Source of the DNA: Pterois miles | Taxonomy: Eukaryota > Chordata > Actinopteri > Perciformes > Scorpaenidae | Assembly (NCBI GenBank): GCA_947000775.1 | Contig: CAMQGK010000637.1 | Coordinates: 21,475,001-21,539,000, forward strand | Direction: 5' to 3' | Length of the DNA: 64,000 bases | Part shown: in pieces, positions 12,810 through 26,489 of the stretch | How positions within the stretch are numbered: the stretch's first letter is position 1 | Layout of the letters: each line of letters begins with the position of its first letter | Notes under the pieces: model-generated | What the model was told of the DNA's origin: nothing | Databases searched by the model: none | Seen by the model: only the letters and a program-made list of their open reading frames with translations | Translations under genes and position numbers: made by a program

Positions 12810-15499
12810 CTTAGAACAGCCCATATCTGTAAAGTAAAGCATTTTATGAACATTAAAGCATGCAAACATACAAGTATGCACCTGAAAATCAGCAAAATAG
12901 GTCTTCTTTATCATTATATACACTACAGCCTATTTCAGCATCATTTTGGTACAACAACCATTTCAATGATGACTTCCCAATAAAATGTGTTGTGCTACAG
13001 GCGCAATGTTTACCCAATGTGACCTATTCCATCGATGTAAATCTATCCATGCTAATTACTTACAGCTTACTACATTGAGATGATAATCTTTCTAAAAAAC
13101 TCAGCATTACAAATAATAAATGGTGTGTCGGCAATTAATTGACAAATGCTCTATTTCAACAGCAGTCTCCATGTGGCTGACCCATATACTGCCGTAACAT
13201 TTATAGCTCATAACATCAGTGGAGGGACTTCTTTGATTAAGCCTGGGTAATGGACAAGACAGAAATGCGTTGTAAAGCACTATCGTACTGGCTCCTAATT
13301 GCTTGATGGCTTTAATTAAACTTCAGGCTCTTATTCTTGACTAATCACACAGCCTCACGGTCCCCAGACCTCTTTTAAACGACACTCGCGTGACTTTTTG
13401 CTCGCGTCAGCATTCCGTTAAAATGAAGCTGGTTCAAAAAGTGGCACTTAAAGGGACTCACGCGCTGTACACAGATGAAACCCTGGTGTAGTCAAGTGAG
13501 ACGATCTGTCAGATTACAATTTATCACCAAGCAGTTACCACGAAGCATAAATCAATATGCTCTCAAACAGCCACCAATTGCATTTCATTTCTCACATTAA
13601 GTATCAATTTATTGCGCATTACCGTCACTCCATAATATCTCTGTAACATGTGCGGAAGCAGTAAAAGCCTTCTGTTCTGTATGACTCCAACAAGGTGCCA
13701 ACCACTAAGTTTTACCACACATACTTAAAAGAGTATGTGTGCATGCTCTATTTTTTTTTTTTTTTTTTTGCTATGATGTTTCAGGTGCAAACTGCTCCCT
13801 GCAGTAGCGTACAAGGAGAAGCTTTTATTTCTTGGGGGCCAAAAGTTAATGCCTTACTTCTAACCTTTAAAATGATTCCAGCTTTGTCACAGTCCTGCAC
13901 ACAAATGCATCTGCTCTGCATGTAACCTTTGCAAAATTGCAGACTATGTGCTGAAAAAAGAAATCAAGTTCAGTGTGGATATTATAATAAGATAAGTACT
14001 GGCCAAAAAAATACACAAGGTGCATTAGATTATATTGCAAAAGTGTATGGATTAGTGTCTGTACAGTCGTTTGCTTTTCCAAATTAACCATTGCCTAATG
14101 GACCCTCTGGATTCAGTCATATACAGGAAATGGAAGAGTAAGAGACATGTATTTATCAGGGAACATCCATACATGGATCTATCATGACATAGTTGCATCA
14201 CACATCCAAGTCGTGGCTACTCATGGTCAGAAACACCAGTGAAATATACTCATGGGGAAAAAAACACCAGGGCAAACTTTACCGATGGGTAGGGTAGGAA
14301 ACTTGGGCCTGGGGCCCCAACTACAAGGGCCCCCAACAGCTATAGATTTATTATGATGTTACCTATATTTCACTCTTCACTTGAAGTAAAAATCTGGATG
14401 CTGACTTTTACTGTGCAGTATAAATAGTTTTACTATTAATAATCCTGAAAAAAGTTTGGAGTTGCCTCTACCACTTCCAACAACAACATTCCCAGTTAGA
14501 GAGGGTGAAAAGTAAAGCCAGACCTAGCTAGATTACTAATTCCACCCCTGAAAAATATGCCCAAGTCTGGGTTACTTGTAGTCAGAAACACTGGCGAAAT
14601 ACACTTGGTGGAGGATTTCCTAATAGGCATAATAATCACTTGCTTTGATATAACTACTGTGGCTATAAAGTCCTGTAGAGCATGGATTTAATAAACAAAT
14701 TTATTTTGCCGGCGGTAACGTTATTAAAGTTATATGTTAGTATCAAGTCTTACAGCTGGGAAATACAGTCTTAGTCAGGGGGAAAAACACACCCCAGTCA
14801 TGGCGTAATCATGGTCTCATCGGTGAAATACACTGGTTTGAGTCTGCTTCCAGGTGGCAATCTGCTCATGTTGAAGATGAGTCTGGTTTAAATGTTTTAT
14901 CCAGCATCCAGGCTAGGCTATAACGTTAGCATAACTGCAGTTGATGAGTCGTAGTGGAACAAAGTTTGGTTGTAAAGTTATCCAGAGGTGGCAGGATATA
15001 CATCCAGGATCTAGCAGCTAAAGTGAACTGTGCCGCAATCTGTCTGCTGCTGGATTCAATCTGCAGAACCGTGAAACCCTGTACCCCTGGTGTGCTTGTT
15101 TATTCAGAGTTTATTATTTTTGAATGTGTGACATGATTGAATTGCCCCCAGCAATACACACACCAAGTGTGAGGTCAATCAGATGAGTGGATCTGGAGAT
15201 ATGCAAATAACAGACAGCCAGACAGAGATTCCTTGCTTTATAGTTAGTTAAATAAATAAATTAACCAACAAGGTTTGTAGGACGATCGTCACCTTCTTAC
15301 CTTCATATTTTCCAAAAATACTTTAGATTAGATTTAGATAGATTTGCCGCATTTAGCAGCACAGCAGAATATTCAGCCCCTCTCTTCAATCAGCTCAATA
15401 TCCTCATCAATTTTTAACAGCAATAAACATCAAACTTGGACTTTCATTAATACCATGTATCAGCCTGCTTCACTTATCATGCATTAAAATGGATTTTTC
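12810..15499. other. No gene recognised; poly(T) and a scattered short direct repeat
   Basis: Poly(T) at 13751-13769. The motif GTCAGAAACACCAGTGAAAT (14226) returns as GTCAGAAACACTGGCGAAAT (14580) and, more loosely, near 14810, so 14.2-14.85 kb may be a decayed repeat. 13.2-13.64 kb is less repetitive and could be conserved non-coding DNA, but I cannot test this. Confidence 0.45.
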
Positions 15500-15899
15500 C
15501 CAGCCAAACCATGTTTTCCATTCATGCTTGGTGTTTTATTTTGTTACTCGCTCATTTCAGATCACTTCCTAACTTTGTGTTTTGGATGTCTGTCCCACCC
15601 TGATTATTTTCACCTGTCCCTCATTAGACCTGTCCTCACCTGACCTCCTGCTCACCTGTTCTTACTCCCCCTATCAGTCATCCTCTACATAAACCAGCCC
15701 AGTTCCTTTGTTCTTTGTTTGTGGTTGTAGTTATGTGGTCTTCTGTTGCCTGTTTTTCTATCACTTGCTTGCCTGTCGGACCTTCTGCCGACTCTTTCTC
15801 CTGCTGAAATTTCAATAAGTCACCTAATTAATCCTGCCGCCTCCTCTACTCTCTGAATTTGGGTCCAATCACTGTTTCAGTATTCCCTGCACTGTGACA
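15500..15899 (+). mobile_element. Second LTR-like fragment, ending TGTGACA
   Basis: Same style as the 6.6-kb LTR: CACCTGTCCCTCATTAG, CTACATAAACCAGCC, TGCCTGTTTTT, TTCAATAAGTCACC (poly(A)-type) and TTGGGTCCAATCACTG before GTGACA. The 5' end and target duplication were not found. It is a different, more diverged family than the 6.6-kb LTR. Confidence 0.55.
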
Positions 15900-17095
15900 C
15901 AAACTGTGATGTACATAACATAATGCGAGACGTGCCACCTGGTTACACCTCCCAATGTTTTGTACTGGGCACCATCAGTTCTTTATTAAAATGTTGGGAA
16001 ATATATGTATTAGACATGAAAATATTTGAATGCCATTCATAAATATATTATTTGTTCATCTAGTTGGTATATTACTATACTTGGCATGTCTCATGTGAAG
16101 AGGCTCTGGGTGTCTGGGGGTTTAGTTAGGAGGAGGACCTTATTTGTGATGGGGATCACTAAAATCAGTTCAGCGAAAATATGTGCTCAAAAGATTTGTT
16201 GACCGGATCTTTCAGTGCTTGACCAGAGCTCCAGCTGCACCGCCTGTAGTCCCACTCAAAGCTAAAACATGGCTGAACGTTCAACTCGATAACTTGTGAG
16301 AACAGAGAATATACCTGAAAATAAATATAGCCTACATCTGTATTGCAAAAACAAATATTAAATCAAGGGCATAATTGACAAGATGTAATACAAATAGAAA
16401 CCATTAACAATATTGTACATGAAAAAAATCTAGAAGAAAATATTTAGTTAAATGTGAAAACAAAAACAAAATATAAACAGACTAACTGTAGTACAAAACA
16501 AATATTAAATCAAGAGCAAAACTCGGGATACAAATAGGGACCATTAACATTACTGTACATTTAAAAAAACTGAACTAAGAAATTCATGAATGGGTTCAAA
16601 AAGTGATTTGGTTCAGTTTGTTCAGCTGAAAGATTTGTTCTTTTGAACAAATCATTCACAAACAATCCATCTCTAGACCTTGTATTCCTGTGTCTAACAG
16701 CCTGAACCAAGGCTTAGACACAACTTTGTTTTGCTTCCTCCAAGGGAGGACTTCCTGTATAAGGCTGGGTAATTTTAAGTTTTGGTACGACTGTATCCAT
16801 GCATGCTGTACCAAGATCTTCCCGGTATCAGATGTTTTGTATTAAACTTATATAATGTTCAAGTAAGGACAACTGAGGCACATCGAGTTTGTTGTATTAT
16901 TCATCCAAGTGACCTGAAGTACAAGTTTTCCCACATTTTAGATATAAGGGGTTCAGTTAGAACAGTTATATTCCAATTACATTTCAGTCTACCTCACCCA
17001 AGTATTTCAAATATAGGCTTAGGTCTTAACTGAAGAACCAGACAATTTGCACTAATCACATCTGACTATAACTGACCCTTTACTCTTGTACACAG
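15900..17095. other. No gene; internal ~145-bp-spaced duplication
   Basis: AACAAATATTAAATCAAGGGC with ACCATTAACAATATTGTACAT (16,349-16,420) is repeated at 16,496-16,562 as AACAAATATTAAATCAAGAGC with ACCATTAACATTACTGTACAT. The 16,600-16,680 block TTTGTTCTTTTGAACAAATCATTC is a decayed palindrome. Confidence 0.6.
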
Positions 17096-17515
17096 ACCGT
17101 ATGTAAAAATGGACAACTCGTCCCCACTTCCTCCTGTTGTAAGGAACAGAAGCCAAAACATCCAGGATACAGGCACTGCCATCTTGTGCTTTTAACGTCA
17201 TTTGGAGCCAGAGTAGTGATCGGGGGGTGGGGCCGTAGTACTGAGGTCAATCACAAGCCGAGCATGGTCGCAGCCTGCTGTCAATCATGATGTCACACCC
17301 CCTTTTTATAGCGTCAAATATCTAAAACCAAACTTATGAGAAAAATGAACACATGAACATACATCAGCTTGATAAGAACTTCCTAACATGACAGAAACCA
17401 TCTTTGGGATAAATGTATTTGATGACCCATGTCCCATCTACTAACATGGAGGGGGTGGGATTTATGACCTATACTGCAGCCAGCCACCAGGGGGCGAGCC
17501 AGATGTTTTGGCTTC
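17096..17515. repeat. Dispersed family E
   Basis: GACCGTATGTAAAAATGGAC, GCCATCTTGTGCTTTTAACG, GATGTCACACCCCCTTTTTA and CAGCCACCAGGGGGCGA are pieces of a repeat I know from teleost genomes. Single copy in this window, class undetermined. Confidence 0.5.
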
Positions 17516-19890
17516 ACATTATTTAATTTATTTCATGTTTCTACTCGATTTATGTTGCTTACTTTGTTTGCTTTTTGATATTATGTTTGCTTGTTTGTTT
17601 ACTTTATTAGATTATATGACTTGTGTTTGCTTATAATGCTTATTGAGTTGAGATTCCTCCTATTCACACAATGTTTTTTTTAATCTCACCTTTGTTGTCG
17701 TGTTTCTGCTGCTTTGTATTATTATGAGTACAAATGAATCAGTTCTAATGATATGTATGTTCCATGGTTATGAAAAATATACTTCCAAAGGAGGAATGCA
17801 GGATGCAATCAGAAATTATGTTTACTAATCAGTGAATTGTAATTTGTTCAGACGGTAGTAAACACGGCTTTTCATTTATAATTTCATTAGCAATCCAAGC
17901 AAATCAACCTCGAAAAAGCTCCAGCATGCATTTATGTGAACTCAAGTGCTTTGGCTCCATTATGTGTCGGTACGCTTTGACACCAGTTACCGTTTCTAAT
18001 TTAGAGGGATCAAGCTGAGATGAATAGCAATGTTTATTGTAAATTTAAAATACAGAAAACATACACTTCTTCACAGGCACAGGTTTTAACAGTCAGCACC
18101 TTGAGAGAGATCTGAAAGACTTAGATTCTCCCAGCTGGGAATATCCAGTCAGATCAGATAGGAAAATGATGGTTTGTTCAGCTCAGTATCAAAGACAAAA
18201 TGACAAATGCAGCTATCAAAATCAACCAACTGATTGGTTTATTGAACACAGGATGCCTACTGAATTTTTAGAAAGGATGATGATTTCGAAATAGACATCT
18301 TTGTGAGTTTTTGCAAGCTTCAAACTCAAATGGTCCCAGTCTCCACAGAAATACTGTGGGATATCAAAAGGAAAGATCAGTGGTCTATGAGTTTGCAACA
18401 GAGATATTTGAGATAGTGAGCCGTGCTTTATCTCTCCAGTAAGAGGTAGACTCCAACACTGAAAATGAATTGGAAGATTTATTTTTGTGCTGCTTCGTCT
18501 CCATGTTTACAGGCCGTGCAAAACTGTGCGCTATAGCAGAACTGTGGCAGATATCTTACTTTACATGAACCACATGCACTGTAGCAGTCTGGTGCAGTAT
18601 TATACTGCTACTGTAGCCTGACAACAACGATGATACAACTGGATGAATGTGTTCTGTATGCAGATGTGGTGTCTGTGTAGACTGTTTGCATTTGTGGCAT
18701 TGTTTAATTTTAATTTCAGATGAGAGCACACATAATGACTTAGTAAACTTGAAAAATAATGCTTTGCTTTTTAATAACAGATTGGAGACGGGTCTTATTG
18801 CAGCAACGGAGGAGCATTTCTGTAGAGCATGGAACGGGAATGACCACTGTTTTGTTTGGCTCGTGGGGTACAAGACGTTTTGAACCACAGAACCCTCCTT
18901 GCTTATGTGCACATCAAGCCTATCGATTTGATTAATTATTCTACACAGATCCTTCAGCGCATCAACAGGCATTCTGCTCCCTTTATAACTCCCTCAGGGA
19001 CTGTCCTCTCTGCCTTTCCCCCACACGATGTCTCCATCCTGACCAAAATTTTGTCTTCGCTCCACAATTTTAAACAGCCAGAGACAAAACATGTTGAAAA
19101 TTGATGCAAGAAAGTAGTTTCACCAAGTTAGCCATCCAGATGAAAACGCCTGTGGTGTGTGCATATTAGCATGTGCATGAACATGCGGTACACTTAAGGG
19201 TCCCGGTTTGGGGGTTTGAAAATGAATGGAACAATATAAATGGGACAATAAAGTTACTGAGCAGAAAAAGTCTGTAGCGCCACCATCAGACTCTACTGCT
19301 GACAAGTTCGCTCTGCGTTGGAGCTTTCAGGTTTCTTTGTTGGCATTTGCATAGTAGGCAGCAGTTGGCTTTCAAGCTTGTGACGTTCTCTCACACTGTT
19401 GGGAAGTGCACTGATGTCTCACCCATCAGTAGATGAATCTGAAAACTCTCCCTATAGTGACAAACTTTGCACAAATGCAAGGCAGTACAGCTAAGGTCAG
19501 ACATTGATAGATAAAAAAAAACACAATTTTGAGTGGAGGGGATCTTTAAGAATAGCCACTCTGTCTCATCAGTCCTAGTTTTTGAGGTTGAAAGGGACAT
19601 TTTGTTGAAAGCATATTGAGAATAATCATGTGAATGTCCTCTGTTGAAATATCCTCTATTATTTCAGTCTCTTCTTACTTTCAAACTTTTCTCCTTTTCT
19701 GTGTAGACAAAAACAGCCCAGTCGCACCAAATGGCGTATGAATGACATGGTAATTTGAATCATTTTGCGTCTAATAACAATGCTTTTGTTGCTTTTGGCA
19801 TGTCGTTTCTACGCCATGTAGTCTGAACTGACTGCAATGCAAAGGCAGGTATACTCAGAACTAGTGACTTAGAATAGAAAGTGAGAGAGA
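17516..19890. other. No gene recognised
   Basis: Includes a 138-codon minus frame (18,556-18,972) and overlapping plus frames that match nothing I know. Confidence 0.45.
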
Positions 19891-20600
19891 CTGCTTAAGG
19901 TGGGTGGGAGGAGAGGTGGATGGGTCCAACAAACACAGCACTTTCAACCAGGAGACCGCTGTCCAACACATTCTCATCCGAACCATCAAGCCCCTTGGCA
20001 TCTCTTTATTTTCAGCATTAAAATCACAACAGTTTGGTTTAGGAAAGAACTACATGGTTGGGCTTAAAACTGAACATTTGTACAGTGAAAATGAAACACC
20101 ACTTCCACTTCCACCCACCTTTTTGCTCTTAAAACTGTGTCACCACTCTCCCAGCTCACTTTATTGGAGCATGTGTTTCGGTGCTAAACGGTGCCTTGTG
20201 TAGATTAGTGTCGGTATGTTACTCCCTGGGAATGAGAACAGGATGGGTGTTGAGTTATTTTCTGTTTGTGATGTGTTTTCCATACATAAGTTACGTTGTT
20301 TGCGTATGTATTTTACATGGTTTCCATAATTATTTAAAACCCAACCATTAGGTTTTTCCTAAACCTAAGTGGTTTTGTTGTCTAAGCCTAACTACAGCTA
20401 ACCTAACTACTACAGGTTTGTGCCTAAACTTAACCGTGATTGTTTCATGGTAACTGCAACAACTGTAACAATGATGCTGTTAAATGACATGCAAAAAGTC
20501 ATTTCATAATGTTGAGCCTGCGGTGTATAAATGACATGCAAAATGCCTGAAATGCTTTATCATGACACACGCAAATGTCTATTTATACACCTTTCCATGA
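19890..20600 (+). repeat. Family A-related block, copy with GGTGGATGGGTCCAACAAACAC
   Basis: GAGGTGGATGGGTCCAACAA, CCCAACCATTAGGTTTTTCC, AAACCTAAGTGGTTTTGTTG and TAAATGACATGCAAAA. The first three recur at 28,500-28,700 in the same order. Confidence 0.8.
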
Positions 20601-22654
20601 GATCGGGTTGACAAAAATAATTCAGGTGACATCAGGTTTACATATTTTCTGTATATAAACGTAATTTCTGGAAGATGCATTGAGGTTGAGTGCTGCTTTC
20701 ACTGTACTTTTGTTTTCCAGGATATCGCTCCTTGATAGACACTAAATTAGCATGTGCTGTACTGATAAATGCACATTCTCCTGTGAACATCAGGTAATGT
20801 GCATTTAGAAAGCAAAGTCATTCTCTGCTCTACCATTTTTTGTTTTATTTCACAAAAAAAGATCATCTATATCAGAACTTTGCAGATTGCTCATATAGGA
20901 ACTGCAGTCAAGGCATATGACTAATGAACAGCTGCTGTGTTTCTCTCCTCATACGGCCAACAGTGGGAAGGTTGAAAAGTCAGGTTTCAAATGATGTAAA
21001 GTAAAACCTTTCACAGTAGAAGACTATGTGATTCCTTCAAGCTGCTGGGCCCCCAGAGGCACACAGCAACCCATCAGTATGTAAGGTAAAAATGAGCTGG
21101 GTGATTATTCTTAGCTAGCCAGTCATTACAAAGAAGCCTAAAGAAGAATAAAACACATTCCTTATTCGTTCCATTGCACAGCTCCTAACATCTTGGAGCG
21201 ACATATCACACGTAGGATATATACCCTACAGCTCGCATTCAACACTCCGGTAGACCGGGCACACATTTGGTGTGTGAAGTCGTCTATCATTCTGAATCTG
21301 ACAGACGGTTCAGGTTATTGATTTTATGAGGGAGGCTTGGTGGGAGATATCTACGGGTGCCATCGGAGACCAAAGAAGCTCCCACTGCTTAACATTTATA
21401 GGTTCAGTAACTCTCTGAGACTTCCTGTGGGTTTTTTACCCTGTTCACACTGTAGTGTAGGCTACTGTATGAAAAATCAATGAAAGACTTCTGGGAGGAT
21501 AGTAAAAGCTCTGTTGTGACTCAGTTTTGAACTCATGAACTTAGGCAGTTTGACAAAGAATTAAATTCTCAGACATGGTGCTCATTGCATAATTAGGCCA
21601 ATTTGAATAGAAAAAATTCAATATTGCTGGAGCAATAGACAAAGGTTATCATAATCCATCCAAGTTCCCAACATATTATTCATAAACTGTCCAGATAAAA
21701 ATCTTTAGTTTCCATTATTTAGTAAATATATTCTCAAAAACATTGACACTATTATCATTGGTATTGACAGTTGCACAATAAACATGGCATTATTTGTAAA
21801 TACTGTTTGTGAGAATCTTACCTCAGGCTGCTTTAGTCCACATAAACTAATAGCATAAACAAGTGTAGGACCATGACTCTACTGTCATGCTCCATAACGC
21901 TGATGTGTGGTCTATTTGATATAACTTTCAGGGACTTTATGCATGCATGCTGGACACAGTATATCAACTCTTCTTTATATTGTCCACTCTCAGATCTTTA
22001 AATCAAGTTCTCTATGTAATGTTTTATGATCGTACAATATTATACTACACATCTAAAGCCCCGCCTCCTAAATAATTCAGTTCAAGATTAAAATCTGCAC
22101 GTTCTGTTGGTAAACCAATATACAGTGATTTTAGTCAGCTTTTTATTCACAAGTTTATCAGAGGTGGCTTTAATTCTTGACACAACAGGGTTCACTTGGC
22201 TGCAGACCAAAATGCAGTCAGAAATATCAATAATTTATGCATTGCAGAGCACTATTAAAATGATGAAAACTGAACCTGACAACCAAAGGGCTACCTCCAA
22301 ATGTTTAATGAGGCTGCACTGTCAGTGATGGCTGTTGTTGACATAGATATGCATAAATACACACATGCACAATATCACAAGGCTGTTACAGGTAGTTGTT
22401 TGACAAGGCGGACATTTCTCATCTGTTGTCTTATAAACAATGAGCTGTCTCACATGCTTGCTATGAGTCAAGACAGAGGGATTATAGGGAGGACTTTAGG
22501 TTAAGCTTTGATTTCCATACACCAGTGGTGGATATGCTCTGTGGTTCTGTCTCTCTATTTCTTTTCTACTGTATATACCAGGACAGGAATTTCATCATTT
22601 TAGGAGCAAGGCCACTTGGCCTTTGGTGTTGTCAGTTTTTTAAGGGCACAAAGG
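20601..22654. other. No gene recognised
   Basis: AT-rich, no coding or repeat homology that I can name. 21,130-21,340 has an unusually balanced base composition. Confidence 0.45.
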
Positions 22655-22995
22655 CCAAACAACAATTCAATTCAATTTTGTATAGCCCAAAATCACAAAT
22701 CACAATTTTGCCGCAAGGGGCTTTACGATCTGTACAGGAAACGACACCCTCTGTCCTTTACCCAAACGACCCTCTCATCGGATAAGGAAAACCTCCCTAA
22801 CCAAAACAAACCTGTTTAACAGTGAACAAAGAAAAAATGGAGGAAACCACAGGAAGAACAACAGAGAAGGGATCCCCCTTTCAGGATAGACAGACGTGCA
22901 ATAGATGTTGTAACAATATATTAATGACAATCCATATGACAAAGATTTATACAAATAATATGCAGAAAAATTGAATGAGCAAGTGGATCAGGATA
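22655..22995 (+). repeat. Dispersed family F, copy 1
   Basis: TTGTATAGCCCAAAATCACA, AGGGGCTTTACGATCTGTAC, CCTCTCATCGGATAAGG, GGATCCCCCTTTCAGGAT and GACGTGCAATAGATG. The same order is found at 30,636-30,900. Teleost short dispersed repeat; class undetermined. Confidence 0.85.
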
Positions 22996-23182
22996 ATGTC
23001 AGAGTGCCACAACCTGCTCCCTATGTAGATACAGTATAAGCAACTCAATCCAAGGTAACTAAACCATGATTCTTATTTTCAGGTGATTATACACTAAATA
23101 AATCACACTTACTAATTTTATATTCCATAAAATCAAATTACCAATAGATCCTGCTAATTGTTACACACTGGTCCTTTAAGGG
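22996..23182 (+). repeat. Family G MITE, right half
   Basis: CTGCTCCCTATGTAGATACA, GGTGATTATACACTAAATAA and a terminal TTACACACTGGTCCTTTAAG. It matches the right part of the 40.6-41.1 kb element and abuts the family F copy. Confidence 0.7.
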
Positions 23183-25094
23183 TTCAGGATGATTTTATTT
23201 TTGATATATAATATTAAAAAAAATATTGATTTGGTTACAACACACGTCAAACATCACAATGGTCTTCAGACAAAAATAAATATTTTTATTTTCATAAATA
23301 ACTGTATTTATGATAATATTTCCCCGATTTTGTTGGCTGAAAAGTGTTTAGTCAGTTACAGGGGTGAAAAGTGTATTTATTCATTTTTTACTTCATTTGT
23401 TCATATTTTACCTCAATGCAGAAAATGAGGAGGGTTTCCACTGGCATTTGTTTTGTTTTGTTTTTATTTTTTATTTATTTTTCGGAGGGTGACCAGCACC
23501 CCCTCCCCCCAGAAGGTGGTGCCCTGGGCGACTGCCTATATGGCTTATACCTTAAGCTGGACCTGCCTAAGTAGGATAAGTATACATCGTTAAATGTCTT
23601 TTTTTGGTCAGATTTAAGAGGGTTTCTTGTTGATTTTCTGTGCTGTAGCAATTAACTCTGGCGGCCGCAGTGCAGGGGTTACATTTGTGTCAAACTATTG
23701 TCATAAAAAGCCTGATTTTCCAACAGTTCATACCAGGCTCGAAATTAAACCCAACACTGGTCACATGCACAGCGGTTAACTTGATGTTGCCTGAATTTAC
23801 AATCACCACAAAAGACAAAGTTCAAAAAATGTATTGACAGGACAGAGGCAGAGGAGAAACCGACGAAATCAGCTTAGGTCGCTCTGACTGCAGGGCATAT
23901 CGTTCTTTGAAAAGCAGAAGGCCAAACTGAACGGGCACGGTGGCCATGGCCTCTGTGCAATTCCTGACCTGCTACATAGCCTACTAAACTGAGAATTGGC
24001 CAGCGATGAATCATTATTAGTAGTAGTAGTTGTGTTATTGCTGTTTTGCCAACTTGACCCCTACTGATACTTGAGATGGTGATAAAGTTTCTCAGACTTT
24101 CAAAATAAAACCAGTTATCTGTCACTACACTTGAGGTTATTAAAGTATAAAAGGTGCCCAGTGCAGATTTAACACTGGAATTATAAAACTGTGCATTTCA
24201 TCCATAGCGCAGTGGCATTTTCATCACATCTATTTTTATACTTTCTTTTTCTCTTTGCTGCCACCCTCATAGAAAACACTGGCTAACATGATGGCGGTCA
24301 GCTTGTGGGCTTGATGTCACTGGCTGCTGTTATAAACAATCAAATGTTTGGCTGCACACCATGGCTTCTCAGCTACAGTGCCAGAATGTGTTTTGAAAGG
24401 AGTGACAGAGTGATAGTCAGTGGTCGCAGCATATAAACAGGACTTTTGACAGTCCACTGAATTTATAAGCCAGAGCTTTTAGCAGCATGGTGCTGGGAGA
24501 TGTCACGCTGCTCACAGCATTTTGCATTAAGAGGTTTAAAAAGTATTATAAAATTAAATCACAATGCTGACAGCTATTATAGGGGTATGGAAAAAATAAT
24601 AAAAACACTTAATGTAAAAAGAATTTCAGCATCTAATTATTGGTAATTATTAATCCGACTCTTATCATAGTCTCAACGTATTACCACTGTTCTTACTAAA
24701 AAGCTCTGCCAGTTGTCTCATGTTGCATATACAGTATGCATATGTGTGGCAGCTGCAGAGTGGTTGCTTGTAGGCTGGAGGACACCACTCACACCAAGAA
24801 TCAGGACCTGCACCTTTATTATCTATAAAAAGCAGCATGGGCCACAATCAATACACACACACAGTGCCAGGCTTCTTCTCTGTCCCCAGAACAAAAGCTC
24901 TTCGTGCTTTGCCTGAAGTTTGCAGATACATGTATTTTCTGCATCAATAATTAAAGCCCTCCTGTTACAACAGGCAACCTGGAAACATGAAACACGTCCA
25001 CCATCATTAATTCAATACAAAGTTAACACAGGGTTAAGGTTTCAATACAAATATCTTGACTGATATTGATGGCAAAAAAAAAAAAAAAATTAAA
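23183..25094. other. No gene recognised
   Basis: AT-rich with short low-complexity runs; poly(A) at 25,074-25,089. 24,230-24,330 (CTAACATGATGGCGGTCAGC) looks like a repeat fragment. Confidence 0.45.
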
Positions 25095-25129
25095 CACCGG
25101 TTTTGAGAATATTCACAAAGACTTTCTCT

Positions 25130-25622
25130 CCATGCCAGATAGATAGAGCCAGAGCAACACAACCTCCTCTCTATGCCAGATAGATAGAACAAGAGCAACA
25201 CATCCTCCTCTCCACACCAAATAGATAGAGCCAGACCAACACAACCTCCTCTCTGTGCCAAATAGATAGAGCTAGAGCAACACAACCTCCTCTCCATGCC
25301 AGATAGATAGAGCCAGAGCAACACAACCTCCTCTCCATGCCAGATAGATAGAGCCAGAGCAACACAACCTCCTCTCCATGCCAGATAGATAGAGCCAGAG
25401 CAACACAACCTCCTCTCCATGCCAGATAGATAGAGCCAGAGCAACACAACCTCCTCTCCATGCCAGATAGATAGAGCCAGAGCAACACAACCTCCTCTCC
25501 ATGCCAGATAGATAGAGCTAGAGCAACACAACCTCCTCTCTATGCCAGATAAATAGAGCTAGAGCAACACAACCTCCTCTCTATGCCAGATAAATAGAGC
25601 CAGAGCAACACAACCTCCTCTC
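25130..25622. repeat. 41-bp minisatellite, about 12 units, derived from family F
   Basis: Unit CAGATAGATAGAGCCAGAGC plus AACACAACCTCCTCTCCATGC, repeating every 41 bases; the central six units are nearly identical. One unmultiplied version lies in family F copy 2 at 30,910-30,955 (ACCCAGAGCAACACAACCTC). Because the unit has no stop codon in the minus strand, long false frames (up to 165 codons) run through it. Confidence 0.95.
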
Positions 25623-25745
25623 CCCCATGGAACCTAGAGAGAGGACCAGATTTGTGTTTTTAGGTTGCACAGTTGCTTGGTAGTGTAAACATACTGTATG
25701 TTTCCCGTGCCAATAAGCTCCATTTGGACTGAATTAAAGACAACT
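25623..25745 (+). repeat. Family F, 3' tail after the minisatellite
   Basis: CCATGGAACCTAGAGAG, CCAGATTTGTGTTTTTAGGT and TTTCCCGTGCCAATAAGC match 30,954-31,050. Confidence 0.8.
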
Positions 25746-26489
25746 ACACATCATTAGTTTCAGATTCAAGCTCTGGTATCCAGGGTGAAACCCCTGTGTT
25801 TAGTGTTCCATCCAACTTCTACTCCATAAGGAGTTTCACCCTGTCTATACTACAGCACCTGACATCTGCTTCTACTCCTGTCATAATTACTGCAGTCGCT
25901 AGAGGTCGATGTCATGCTCTTTTATACCTTTTTTCAGTGATCTGCCATGTGAATAAATGATAACCCCTACTAGTGGGTGTAAAAGGCCCCTTTTGATCCA
26001 CATCTATGAGACGTATAGTGTGATAATTTCAATTTAATAGCCTAACAACAGTCTAATTCGAAGTGTTTGTAACTGGGATTTATTTACTTCAAAGTTAAAG
26101 ATGCATTGTTTTTCATATGAACTGGAGGTCAAATGATAAGTGTAATTGGCGTTTTTCACAGCAGATAATTGGTGAGATTGCTGTTGTTGTTTATATTCTC
26201 CAAATATTCTTATTCTTCCTCATTTTTTTGGTACCCAACTACTTCAGCACAGTTCACTGTTGAGATTATTGAGGGCATAATAACTTTTAGTGCTTGCATT
26301 TCTCAAACTTTCAAAAATATTTAAAGTTTTGCACAACTTTCAAATGAATGGATGGAAAGTTCAGAATCAGAGTGGGTGAAATCACACACAGCAACGAGCT
26401 GTTAAACTCTTCCAAAGAGTTTCTCTTCTTCTTACTCCCACAACTGCTATGCTCACATCCTTTTTCTTATCAAGACACAGACTGTCCAA
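25746..26489. other. No gene recognised
   Basis: AT-rich, nothing identifiable. Confidence 0.45.

Noticed and set aside
18556..18972. 138-codon minus-strand frame
   Set aside because: No recognisable motif; overlapping plus frames are equally open, typical of chance.
25034..25531. 165-codon minus-strand open frame with repeating LYLSGMERRL-type units
   Set aside because: It is the 41-bp minisatellite read through. Other minus frames of the same array are open too, and the repeat comes from non-coding family F.
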